This document shows positions 1 to 9,985 of a stretch of DNA of 64,000 bases, piece after piece; the first letter of the stretch is position 1, and each line of letters starts with the position of its first letter. The position numbers were made by a program, and so were the translations under genes. Below the pieces are notes generated by a model. The model was not told the origin of the DNA, searched no databases, and saw nothing but the letters and a program-made list of their open reading frames with translations. This DNA comes from Halichoerus grypus (taxonomy: Eukaryota; Chordata; Mammalia; Carnivora; Phocidae). The stretch is from assembly GCF_964656455.1 (NCBI RefSeq), contig NC_135718.1:53845008-53909007 (forward strand). The letters are read 5' to 3'.

Positions 1-555
1 CTCCACAGGCACGCTGACACCTTTCCCTGGGTGGGGAGCCACCACCAGAGGTAGGCTGGACCCAGACACCCCTCAGCCTCCCTGCAGACGCTGCGGACAG
101 GCCTTCCAGCAAAGCAGGACTGAGCTAAACCCCAAGGGGTCAGGGTGGCCCTGAAATCCCCCAACCAGTGGTGGTGAGAAGGCCCTGGGGTTCTGGCCCT
201 GCTGGTGGGGATGCTCCCTGGACCATCTGGTTAACGTCTGGGTGTGTGGCAGGTACTGTGCTAAGTCCTACAGACTAAAGGCCTGATCTCCTTCTCTATC
301 CCTTGTTGGCAAGCCCAATATGTAGCTCTTCCTCATATTCCCCAGCCTTCTGGCAGTGAGGTGGGGCCATGTCCCTAGTTCTGGGCAGTTCCGGGCAGCT
401 CAGGATGAAGCACAGAAGAGCTGGTGCCTGCCCGCCTAGCTGCCCCCTCCCTCCTGCAGGGACCAATGTGACTCCGGAGCCTGTACCTGAGTGACTACAG
501 AGTGGGGTCTCCCTGCCCACCTGCGCTGGATGAGTAGTAATAAATCTCTGAGCGA

Positions 556-720
556 CAGGTCATGATCCCTGGGTCCTGGGATCGAGCCCCATGTCTGGCT
601 CCCTGCTCAGTGGAGAGCCTGCTTCTCCCTCTCTCTCTGCCTGCCTCTCTGCCTACTTGTGCTTTCTCTCTCTGTGTCAAAATAAATAAATAAAATCTTT
701 AAAAAATAAAAAAATAAAAA
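556..720 (+). mobile_element. Can-SINE (SINEC), 5'-truncated
   Basis: This tRNA-Lys-derived carnivore SINE begins at the B-box region (GGATCGAGCCCC) and lacks the A box. It continues through the CT-rich block (TCTGCCTACTTGTG type) and ends in AAATAAATAAAATCTTT and an A-rich tail. A 14-bp target-site duplication (AAATCTCTGAGCGA) flanks it at 542-555 and 721-734, which proves retroposition of the already truncated copy. The subtype resembles arctoid (seal, weasel, bear) SINEs rather than dog SINEC_Cf. Confidence 0.93.
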
Positions 721-2419
721 AAATCTCTGAGCGAGAAATAAACCTCTGTTTCAGGGTTAATTTGTGACTGCAATAGAAATGGATACATTTTCACACAGAT
801 GAGCAAAGTGACGCTTAGAAAGGGTCCACGGCTCATCGAAGGTCGCAGAGATAGCAAGAATTGCAAGGCTGGATTGAACACAGGGCCCGGCTGATTCCAG
901 AGCTTGGGCTACAAGCTGCCTCCCCTCTAGGTTGCCTCCAAAATCGAGCCCCAATTCCTCGGTTTGGCATTCAAGGCTCAAGGCCTGTGTCCCAGCTCAG
1001 CCTCGCACCAGCCCGCTATGCAAACCTTGCATCCGTCACACAGTACGGCCTGCTCCCTCCTCCTACTCGCAGCTTCCTCTCTCTGGGCCTCTCTGTGGGC
1101 CACTGCCCAACCCGCCAGCCCTCCTGGTTGCTTTTCACCATCTGATTTGTGTCCCAAGACTCAGCCCTGGTCCCCCTTTCACCGTAGAGCTTTGGCTGGT
1201 CCTCTGGCCCCTTCTTCCCCCAACCTCGGCCGAGCTCTGGAGCCCTCTCTGCCCGTTGTCACTGGCCCGCACGCGGGGACCAGCGTCTCTGTTCTCTTGG
1301 ACATTCGTCATAGCCTGAATCCAGACAGGGTACTTTCTCCCGAGGCTCTCACTCCCACAGCAGTGTCTAAAGGGGGTGCTGTGCTCCAGGGGGATAAAAG
1401 ATGACGCACTGGGGCATGAGAAAATGTTGGAGCTTGTTTTGATACCTGTTTATCTCCACCTTTTAAACCTTCTACATTTTTGCATATGTTTTAAAAAGTA
1501 CCTACTACCCTTGTGTGAACACACTTGGTCCCATGGGCTACACCCCCCAAGGGACCCAATATAGCTCCTTGTAAACAGTAGGTGCTCAGTACATACTTTA
1601 GTTATCTCAGATAGGGATGGGATGACTTAGCAGGAGGTGGGGGCACGTGGCTGACGCATGGGCGCATGCGCACACACACACAGTGGGACCGACCTGCCCT
1701 TGCAGACCTGCGTCCTTGGTCGGGGCAAGGGTTGGCTGGGGTGGACGTGGACGGTGTGCAGCTAAGAAAAGCTGACAGGAGACGGTTGAATCATGGGAGG
1801 AGGGGCTCCTGGGCAGGTGTGTTGGTGGTTTGTTGAGCAACCAGAGTAGAGAGGGGCAGGAGGTAGCGGGAAGCCAGGCCTGGAGCAAGGCCAGTGTGGG
1901 AGTCCCGCATTGCGAGGCGTAATTGCAGAGAAGCCCCACAGGCTGGAAAACCTAATGGAATTCCTGAGCAGAGTGGGCCAGGAGCAGCGGTAATAAATAG
2001 AAGTGCTATTAAGGATTGTGGCTGCTGACAGGCAGGGGAGAGACGGGACACGGGAGGGGCGGGGAGGAGGAAGGCTGAGAGGGTCTCCCCATCAGCATGG
2101 AAGCCTGTCCCATCCAGGCCTGGTGGGGCAAGGGCCCCATCCCAGAGCCTCCTCCCTCCTGTCCTTCTGGAGCTCTCCCTCACTCACGGCACATGTCCCT
2201 TCCTCTTAAGACTGGCCTCAGCCAGGCAGGCCCTGCAGGGGGCTGCAGGCTTCCCAGACCCCCGGAGTCTCCTTGTGGCCTGGGATCCCCTTGAAAGCAC
2301 TTATGCTGCTCACATGGAAAAGGAGGAGTCATTACTACACCAAAAGCAGAAATAAGACTTTTTTTTCCAAGGTCGTATTTATACAACAGCCCCCAACTTT
2401 TAAAATATCTATTTTTTGG

Positions 2420-2627
2420 GGGCACCTGGGTGGCTCAGTCATTAAGCGTCTGCCTTCAGCTTGGGTCATGATCCCAGGGTCCTGGGGTCGAGCCCCGCAT
2501 CAGGCTCCCTGCTCAGCGGGAAGCCTGCTTCTCCCTCTCCCACTCCCACTCCCCTTGCTTGTGTTCCCTCTCTCGCTGTGTCTCTCTCTATATCAAAAAA
2601 TAAATAAAATCTTTAAAAAAAATAAAT
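2420..2627 (+). mobile_element. Can-SINE (SINEC), full length
   Basis: A complete tRNA-derived SINE. It opens GGCACCTGGGTGGCTCAGTC (A box), has a B box GGGTCGAGCCC, a CT-rich block and an (AAAT)n AATCTTT A-rich tail. An 18-bp perfect target-site duplication, AAAATATCTATTTTTTGG, lies at 2402-2419 and 2628-2645. It is inserted antisense to CDH23, about 310 nt inside intron 11 from the exon 11 donor. The perfect duplication implies a fairly young insertion. Confidence 0.96.
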
Positions 2628-2937
2628 AAAATATCTATTTTTTGGTATATGTTTTATAATGTACATACTAGATCAACAGGATGAGCATATCTTCCTAAAT
2701 AAATCACTAAATGAAGAACTACACACCAGAAGTGTGTGCTCCAAGAGTTTTTGCGGGGGTGGGGGGTAGGCTGAGGATTAGAGACTGCTGATTTTTGCAG
2801 GGGAGGAAGGGCAGGAATGTTTGTTTCTATTTTATAGATGGGGACTTGGAAGCCCAGAGATACCTCGCATCTTTCCCAGGGTTGGACGGCTCAGGAAGGG
2901 CGGGGGTCTGGACAGGCCATGCGTCCCCGGAACTCAC

Positions 2938-3126
2938 CTCGTCCTTGTCCACCACCTGGATGAAGAGGGGTAGGGCGAAGCCCACCTGTGCGAGCTCGGT
3001 GATGGCCACACTGTATTCAGAGCTGTTGAACTCTGGGGCATTGTCGTTGATGTCAATAACCAGGATGTTGAAGGTCGTGGTGACTGTGGCATCGGATGGA
3101 GTGCGGTCATCATTCAGTTCTGTGCC
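2938..3126 (-). CDS. CDH23: CDH23 exon 11: end of EC3, EC3-EC4 linker, start of EC4
   Basis: This exon is 189 nt, 63 codons, phase 0 at both ends. The acceptor reads CCTGCAG then GGC; the donor reads GAG then GTGAGT. The peptide starts GTELNDDRTPSD, continues through the last EC3 strand (TTTFNILVI) and reaches DINDNAPEF, the canonical DXNDN calcium-linker motif. EC4 then opens with an N-glycosylation sequon (NSS), SVAITELAQVG and VVDKDE, the XDXD calcium motif. Corresponding human residues are about 316-378. Because it is a whole number of codons, skipping it would keep frame but delete the EC3-EC4 linker, which should destroy calcium-dependent rigidity at that joint. A near-palindromic inverted duplication sits about 120 nt upstream of its acceptor, and a Can-SINE lies about 310 nt beyond its donor. 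Confidence 0.98.
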
Positions 3127-3245
3127 CTGCAGGGAGAGGACAAACACCCCAGAGATGAAGGCAGCCATAATCACAATATGATCATTTACCAAGGCTTTCT
3201 CAATGGTAGGTCCTGTGCTTTATGTGAATGATCCCATCCCCTCAC

Positions 3246-3427
3246 CACCATCCCGGGAAGAAGATTCTATCATTAGCATCCCCATTTTACTTCTGAGGAA
3301 ACTGAGGCTCAGAGAGGTTAAGTAACTTGCATAAGGACACACAGTCAGAGTAGGTGTCAAACTTAGACAGTAGGATTCCAGAACCAAGGGGACGAGGTGG
3401 CATGGTGATGATAAGACAGATCTGGGG
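3246..3427 (+). repeat. Inverted duplication, arm A
   Basis: This 182-nt arm is the reverse complement of 3803-4003 with only about eight mismatches plus one 17-nt gap. It contains part of an antisense MIR (CATTTTACTTCTGAGGAAAC, TTAAGTAACTTGC) and continues into flanking unique sequence (CCAAGGGGACGAGGTGG), so the copy includes non-repeat DNA. The MIR part extends left of the arm to about 3205. Confidence 0.95.
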
Positions 3428-3639
3428 GCTCATCAAGGGGCAAAGGGAGATTATTCAATTTGGCAGATAATAAAACTGAGGTCAAGAATTTTTATGCTAG
3501 CAGGTAATCAAGACTGAATTTGGCATCTGCTATGGCCCAAACACTGTGCTAGGTACCATGAGGGTCTGTGTCAGACTCAGGGAAAAATCCTGAGTGCCAA
3601 ATCCTTGGGTGCCCTGTCTCTGCACCAGAGCCCGCTGGC

Positions 3640-3765
3640 CCCCAAATACCCATTCCCAGGTCTCTTTCTGAACCCAAATCTCTGGGCAGGAGGCCCAGGA
3701 CTAGCTATCTTTTACCAGTTCCCCAGGAGATTTGGATTCACAGCCAAGTTTGGGAACTCACCCTC
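3640..3765 (+). mobile_element. MER5A-like hAT fragment
   Basis: The order of AATCTCTGGG, GGCCCAGG, a stretch ending CCCCAGGAGATTTGGATTCA and AAGTTTGGGAACTCA follows the second half of MER5A (a nonautonomous hAT-Charlie transposon). It is heavily diverged and lies in the spacer of the inverted duplication. Confidence 0.5.
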
Positions 3766-3802
3766 ACATTTTATATAAAGGTGGAAGAACTGAGCTCGGG
3801 GT

Positions 3803-4003
3803 CCCGCAGATCTGTCTTATCATCTTATCTGTCTTATCAACACCACGCCACCTCGTCCCCTTGGTTCTGGAATCCTACTGCCTAAGTTTGACACCTACTC
3901 TGACTGTGTGTCCTTATGCAAGTTACTTAACCTCTCTGAGCCTCAGTTTCCTCAAAGGTAAAATGGGGATGCTAACGATAGAATCTTCTTCCCAGGATGG
4001 TGG
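3803..4003 (-). repeat. Inverted duplication, arm B
   Basis: Partner of arm A in opposite orientation. It carries an extra 17 nt near 3811-3838 where GATAAGACAGAT is repeated in tandem. It includes the MIR core in sense orientation (TTACTTAACCTCTCTGAGCC) and the same unique flank. The spacer between arms is 375 nt (3428-3802). Confidence 0.95.
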
Positions 4004-4714
4004 GGGTGGCGCTGGGGCCAGGCCACAGTTCTCTCCAACTGGAACTACATGCCTCCATAAGAAGCAAACAGAGGAGGGGAGGCAGAGAGGGGCTCCTGGC
4101 TTGGTGGCTTGATGCAGGGTAGGGAAGAGGCAGTGTGTTAGCCCCTCTCCCCTTGCCCCTACCTGGCCCAAGTGAGCACACTGGGTGGTGACGGAGGAGC
4201 CAGATGACCAGGGAGGGCTAATCAACCTGTTGTTGTTGCAGCCTTCCCAAGGTCAAGGAGACCAATCAAGGGCCAGGATGGGCTGCTCCATTCTCCTCAG
4301 GATGCAAGGACCTCCCTCCCCAAGCCTTTCTCCTCAGGCCTTGTGCCCTCCCCCGCCTCAGTCGATGGGACAGGCTGAGAAGGACCCCTGTGGCCCAGGC
4401 AGAGTCCATACCCTAAATGGGTTTCGCAGGGAATGATGGCTCTGCAAATCAGAGATTTTAACTGAAGCCGGCCATCAGCGGCAGGGGATAGAGGGCCAGA
4501 GGGTTGTGGCTCCGCACACCTCCAAGGTAAGGACCCCAGGGTTTCCCCTCTCCCCACTGGGCTACTGCTTCCTAACCAGGGACGAGCCCCAGGGGAGCTG
4601 TCAGAATTAGAAACGGGACAAACCCCAGGAACGGGGTCAGTATAAGAACTGAGCTGGCTGCAACAGAGAACTTGGAATCATAGGTAGCATTAAGGACCTC
4701 GGATGAGCACCTCC

Positions 4715-4800
4715 TATGTGCCCCCTCATTCCTCAGATGGGGATAAAAGTCCTAACCCTATGTATTGTTGATAATGTCTGTGAGGTACCCAGCACCGGGC
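4715..4800 (+). mobile_element. MIR fragment
   Basis: CCTCAGATGGGGATAAAAG followed by TGTCTGTGAGGTACCCAGCACC follows the MIR 3' half. Weakly conserved. Confidence 0.4.
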
Positions 4801-4980
4801 CCTGACTCGGCCTACGCCCTGGTAAGTGTGGTCCCTTCCTCACGGGGTCCCGCGCACGAGCCCCGGAACCATGCAGGGCAAGAGGCCGGGGGCTTCCACA
4901 GGGGGGCACTGCTGGAGGCTGGTACCACAGTGTGGGCAGCCCTCCCCACGGGACGCAGCTGCCCACCACCTGGCTCTCAC

Positions 4981-5093
4981 CTTCACGGTCAGGATGAAGC
5001 CGTGGCTGTACAGCGGGTTCTCCCGATCCAGTAGGCCGTTCAAGGTCAGCGCTCCGCTGATATAGTCCAGGGCGAAGATGCTGTTGGTATTCC
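4981..5093 (-). CDS. CDH23: CDH23 exon 10: middle of EC3
   Basis: This exon is 113 nt. It begins with the last two bases of a split glycine codon (acceptor TTGCAG then GGAATACC) and ends on a full lysine codon (donor AAG then GTGAGAG). The peptide NTNSIFALDYISG ALTLNGLLDRE carries the LDRE calcium motif of EC3, followed by NPLYSHGFILTVK, a core beta strand. It matches human residues about 278-315. It is not a multiple of three, so its loss alone would shift frame; joint loss with the 79-nt exon 9 would remove 64 codons in frame. The human sequence, as remembered, has valine in place of the alanine of GALTLNG. Confidence 0.98.
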
Positions 5094-5462
5094 CTGCAAG
5101 AGAGTACCATTCCAGGTATGCCTGCGGCCCAGGCCAGGTGGGCACGGGCTGCGGTCAGGGCTCCTCTCTGTGTGTTAAGGACGAATCAGTAATTTAATAT
5201 GGATGCTGGCCCAAGGAGTAATGGGAAATGTTCTGGAAGACGCAGCCCATGCAGCAGACAGCACTGATTCACAGAGCAGAGGATGTTCTGCTCCTCCTTT
5301 GCTCCGTCTCTTGGAATGAGTCAAGGAGAAAGTCTTGGTTTGGCGCTAGTATGCCTACAGCACCCCTCCAACACGTGCTTGTTTTCCTTTGTAACAGAGA
5401 GAGAGCAGGCTTCAGGCTCGGAGGCTTCCAGAGGGAGTGGTACTCAGCTAGGACTCAATAAC

Positions 5463-5818
5463 TGCTATGGTCTGAATGCTTGCTTCTCCCCAGAATTCAT
5501 ATGGTGACATCCAAAGCCACACAATGGTATTAGTAAGTGGGACCTTCAGGAGGTGCCTCGGTCACGAAGGTGGAGCCTTCACGGATGGAATTAGTCTCTT
5601 ATAAAAGAGGCCCCAAGGGATCCCATGCCCCTTTGACCATGTGAAGACACAGTGAGGGATCACTGTCTATGAACCAGGAAGACGGCCCTTACCTGACCAT
5701 GCTGACACTCTTGATATTGAATTTCCCAGCCTCCAGAATTTTAAGAAATAAATTTCTGTTGTTTATAAGCCACACAGTCCCTGGTGTTCTGTTATAGCAA
5801 CCCGAATGGACTAAAGCA
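5463..5818 (+). mobile_element. MLT1-type solo LTR (ERVL-MaLR)
   Basis: It starts TGCTATGGTCTGAATG and contains TTCATATGGTGACATCC, the GGTGGAGCC block, CTCTTATAAAAGAGGCCCC (a TATA-like box), ACCATGTGAAGACACAG, TATGAACCAGGAAG, AGAAATAAATTTCTGTTG with its polyadenylation signal, and GTTATAGCAACCCGAATGGA near the end. This order is that of MLT1 LTRs. It is about 355 nt with no internal region beside it, so it is a solo LTR. Confidence 0.85.
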
Positions 5819-6777
5819 GAAACCTAGTTTGGTTTCCTTCGTGCTTATTTTTATGGTCATTTTCTATTCTATTCCATTCTATCCTATTCTAATTTTCTAT
5901 TTAGTATAAAAGTTCCTTTTAAGTTAAAGACCTAATTCGATCTTAAGAATGAGCATTTATTTTAAGTACCTATTAGAACTTGAAGTACATATTTAAAGTA
6001 CTGGCAAAAATCATACACAAGCGACACCAGCTCAGATGGAAGCTTCTGTGCCCACCCCTGTCTCCCCTACCAACTTCACTTTATGCTTCCCCCTACAGGC
6101 ATCCCATGTCCCCATAGCAGCTTCCCCAGCTTCCCCAAATCACCACGTCCATTCCTGCCTCCTCTTCTGGCTGTGTACACCTTCCTCTCTGGTCCTCCCC
6201 TCCCATCTCCCACCGAGTGCCAGTCTTCCTCTTGCTCCTCCACCTCCTCCAGGAAGGCGGCCCGACTTCTCGGGCTGACCCTCCATGCTCACAGGCAGTA
6301 GCCACTGTACTGTTTGCTCTCCCATTGCTCCCTGTGTGTTCACGGGCTCTTCCTGGCCAGCCTGAAGCTGGGGGGCCCTTCATGACTGTCCCTCAAGGAC
6401 CCTGGCCAGTGCTGAGCAACCAGTGGCAAGCAGGTTCCTGAAGGATCGCTGCTCCCGGCCCACCTGGGCCCCCACCCTTGTCCTTGTACCCTTCCCGCCA
6501 GGCTGTGAATTCACCTGGGCAAATCCCAATTCCACTCTTCTCTCTTCCTCATTAACCAGTTTGTTGGCTCATTCACATACTCACACGCTGCCATTCATTC
6601 GCAGAGTCAGCCATCTCCGGGGCCCTGTGCGTGGTGCTGTGGGGGATGCGGATGTCGCTCTATCAGGAAGCCTGGTAAGGGGGCTTCGACATGCGTGAGA
6701 ACCAGCATCTCTGAGTTCACATCAGGGAGAGACTGTTCACACATGGGGAGGCTCAAGGAAGGAGAGCATCACAGAGG

Positions 6778-7005
6778 AGGTGGCGTTAAATCCCTACACC
6801 ACCATGTAGCAGCTGTGTGACCTTGGGCAACTCACCTAACCCCTCTGGCTTGGTCTCCCCATCTGTAAAATGGGGATAATGGATCTACCTCATAAGGTCA
6901 TGAAAATTAAATGAGTATGAAATATATAGACATATATACACACATGCGGACATGCACACGCACACACCCAGAACAGTTCCTGGCACAAAGTAAGTACTAA
7001 GTACT
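6778..7005 (+). mobile_element. MIR
   Basis: It contains AGCAGCTGTGTGACCTTGGG, CATCTGTAAAATGGGGATAA, TACCTCATAAGGTCATG, and CCTGGCACAAAGTAAGTAC near the 3' end. A CA/TA-rich expansion interrupts it at about 6930-6968. Confidence 0.85.
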
Positions 7006-8310
7006 GCTGGGCCCTGGCCGATGGGCAGGGCTGGGGAAGGGGATGGATGGACACTGATTCCACAGGCAGGAACTAATCAATACCCCGGCCTTCGACACAC
7101 ACAGGTGGAAGCTCTGTATCTCCCCCCAAGCCCCACGCCCCGGCTCTAAAGGGATCTGTGCACAGTTAGGGGCTCGTATCATCTCTTGGATCAACAAGGG
7201 AAAGCACAGAGTGGACACAATTTCGTCTTCTAACTTTAGACTTTGGGACGGGCTGTTCTCGGCTAACCCTCTGCTGGCTGGCAAGGCATCTGCCTCTACC
7301 CGGTTGGTAGCTGGAGGCTGTCCTCCCCTGTCCTCCCGGGCCACTACAGGGGCTGGCTGACGCAGGGGAGAGACAGCTGGTGCCTGCAGAGCCCGTTCAG
7401 GTCTCCCGTCACTCTCAGACTGTGGGCTTTGGGGACTCTGACGTGGGTCCTGGCCAGGGAGTGGACATCACTCCAGCCTCACCCATGCCCGGAGCTTCCT
7501 CCCATGGCCAGAGAGAGACCTGGACACCTTCCTGCTGAGTGGGTGTAGTGGGGAGGACAGGGCTGCAAGGAAGCATAGACATGCATGAAGGTAACGGGGT
7601 GTCTTTTTGTTTAGCCAGGAATTCCGCTGCTGGGGAAGCAGGAGGATGGAGGCTTTCATCTGTGTGTCCTTAGCTAATCTGTTCAACAATTACTGAGCTC
7701 CTATGATGTGCCAGAGACACATTCTAGCAGGGGATGCAGCCCTCAACCAGGTGTTCACATCACAGGGTGATCAGGGCTGAGGTGGGGTGAAGCATGGACA
7801 TGACAGGGCCCTTTGGGGGCTGGGTCCCTAAATGCTGAGCTGAAGGGCTGCCCTGAGGCAATACCGCCGAGCCTCCTGCCACCCATTAACCGCCCCCACC
7901 AGTGTGGGCCCCACCTCCCCAGCCCCCAGGGCTAGCATCCCATCGTTCTGAATTTCCATATAAATTTATTCTTCCCAATAAAGGAAACTACCAAATGTTT
8001 AACTAAATGTGATTCAATTTTTATCTTTGTAAGATTTTTCCTATACATCATTCACAAACCAGAAGCCCCTTATTGAATGATGTGCTTTGGGTTTTGGCTT
8101 GAAACATGGGGTTATCAACCATGGCACACTCAGCTGGACCTCCCCACTCAGGACCTCTGCCCCAATGATGACCCTACTGCCCATCCCCAACCTGAAGTCT
8201 GTCTCCCGCACATAAAATATCACTTCCCCCGACCCAGGCATTTTTCTCCAACAAACGTGCAGGCAAATACCCTCCAACTGGTACACATTCAAATTCAGGG
8301 ACCCTCCTCC

Positions 8311-8311
<1 letters not shown>

Positions 8312-8353
<42 letters not shown>
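8312..8353 (+). repeat. (AC)21 microsatellite
   Basis: An uninterrupted 42-nt AC dinucleotide run. It is likely polymorphic and can adopt Z-DNA. Confidence 0.98.
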
Positions 8354-8355
<2 letters not shown>

Positions 8356-8807
8356 CTTTTTCCCATATCTATCTGTGTGGAGTTCACTTCTCAGCCTCCT
8401 GCCAAGTATGAATCACCAACTCCCAGGACCAACAGCCAGAAAGGGTTACACCCAGGGAGCCGACAGGATCACCTGAGTGAGCCACTGGCTCTGATGGTCT
8501 GTCACCATGGCAACAGCAGGACTCCGGGGATGCTGGTTCAGGCATGGGCAGGAGGTGAGTGGGCAGGAGGTGAGCCCTGAGCCCCAAGCAGAGAGGGCCA
8601 AGAGTAGGACTCTTTCAAAGACTGATGGACTGATTACATCACTCATTCATTTGAGTTCGTATTGAGCACCTACTGTGTGCAAGATGCTAGAGAATCAGTA
8701 GAGAAAAGCAGGCCAGGTTCATGTTTTCAGTTTTACAGTGAAGATCGACATTAACAATATAATCACGCTACTGAACACATAAGTAGGCTCCCTGAAGGAA
8801 AGCAACG

Positions 8808-9035
8808 TGGCATAGTGAGGTGGTTAAGATTATGCCCGCGGGAGGGCGACTGTATGGGTTCAGATAGCTCTGCCTGTTGCTGGCTGGCTGAGCTTGGTCG
8901 AGTTATGTAACATATCTGGATGACCTCAGTTTTCTAATCTGTAAATTGGGGGTAACAATAGTCCTCACCGCAGAGTGTTGTGGTGAGGATGGAAGGAGTG
9001 AATACAGCACCTGACACATAGAAGTTCTCCACACA
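8808..9035 (+). mobile_element. MIR
   Basis: Near full-length MIR: GTGGCATAGTGAGGTGGTTA at the head, CCTCAGTTTTCTAATCTGTA in the core, and GCACCTGACACATAGAAG at the tail. Confidence 0.8.
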
Positions 9036-9804
9036 GGTCGGCTACCTGTGCTGGACTGAGATGATACCGCTGTGGACCACCGGCTCCACGCCCACCCCCA
9101 CCCAAGCCTGTGACTGAGCCAACCCTGTCCTCTTGCCAGGAGGGCCTCACAACCAAAAGCCCATGTGTACAAGTTGGCAGCCCCGAGGCCAAGGCCAAGG
9201 CCCACAGGGCATCTCACCAGGGCTCTGGCCTCGGGGATGGGTCACAATTTCCTTGCTCTTCTCCCTTAGCTCCCCTCCTACCATCCTCCCTTCCCAGGGG
9301 GCTGTGGGCTTGGCAGCCACACAAACAAGTTTTTCTGCTACCCTGGAAGCTGATACCATGCTGTCAGCCCTCTGGTCTCCCAGACATTCTTTATCCAAGT
9401 CCCGTGGGGACTGGGGGGCCAGGGGAGGCTTACCCGGGACGCCTTTCACCTGTTCAGCCCCCACTGCTGAGCAGAAGGACAGCTGCTTCCCCTGGGTCGA
9501 CAGGTGCTGTCCTGGGTGCGTGTGGATATACCTGGTAGGGGAGGGGTTCTGGGGTGGAGTGGGACTGCACCTCGGTGCCCTAAGGGCCCTGGGAACTGCT
9601 GACTTAAAGCATTCACAAAAGAGAAGAAGCGGGTCCCTATGGCCCTGCTGGTTCTCTTGGGGGCAGCCATCCCTTCTAGGAGCCCTAGGCACCCAGACCT
9701 CTTCAGATTCCCAAAGGAAAGGCCGGGGGGATGTGAATCGAGTCTGCGAAAGCATGAAAGGCTGCCAAGGGGGCATCCCAGCCTTCTTTCCCTTATTTAG
9801 GAAG

Positions 9805-9985
9805 AACAGTAGCTAGTACTCATCGAGAAGTTCCATGTGCCAGGGACTGACTGAAGCCGTTTGTGCAGCCATATTACTTACTCCTCACAATAACTTAGTA
9901 AGAACATAGCCATGTGACGAAGCAGGTTCGGAGACGTCAAATAACTTGTCCAAGGTCATGTGGCTACCAAGTGGGCTGGCTTACA
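9805..9985 (-). mobile_element. MIR (reverse)
   Basis: ATGTGCCAGGGACTGACTG, TACTCCTCACAATAAC and AATAACTTGTCCAAGGTCA in this order are the reverse complement of MIR. Confidence 0.75.

Larger units (their letters stand above)
1..2937 (-). other. CDH23: CDH23 intron 11, 5' part
   Basis: This is intronic sequence downstream of the exon 11 donor. It contains a truncated Can-SINE (556-720) and a full one (2420-2627), both annotated separately. A short alternating CA stretch lies near 1670-1681. The remainder (about 1-540, 740-2400 and 2650-2937) is unique GC-rich sequence in which I see no exon, RNA gene or clear repeat, apart from a possible weak MIR end near 240-300. Confidence 0.85.
3127..4980 (-). 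other. CDH23: CDH23 intron 10
   Basis: A short intron of 1854 nt. It holds an inverted duplication (3246-3427 with 3803-4003), a MER5A-like fragment inside the spacer (about 3640-3765), and a weak MIR near the exon 10 donor (about 4715-4800). The stretch 4004-4700 appears unique, with no recognised element. Confidence 0.9.

Noticed and set aside
2420..2627. tRNA gene, from A-box and B-box-like motifs
   Set aside because: These are the pol III boxes of a Can-SINE; no cloverleaf and no anticodon arm can be formed with the flanks.
2795..3181. Plus-strand frame covering the exon 11 region
   Set aside because: It is the antisense shadow of CDH23 exon 11.
9133..9816. Overlapping long frames on both strands (227 and 209 codons)
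   Set aside because: Both strands being open over the same GC-rich stretch shows composition rather than coding; no motifs seen.
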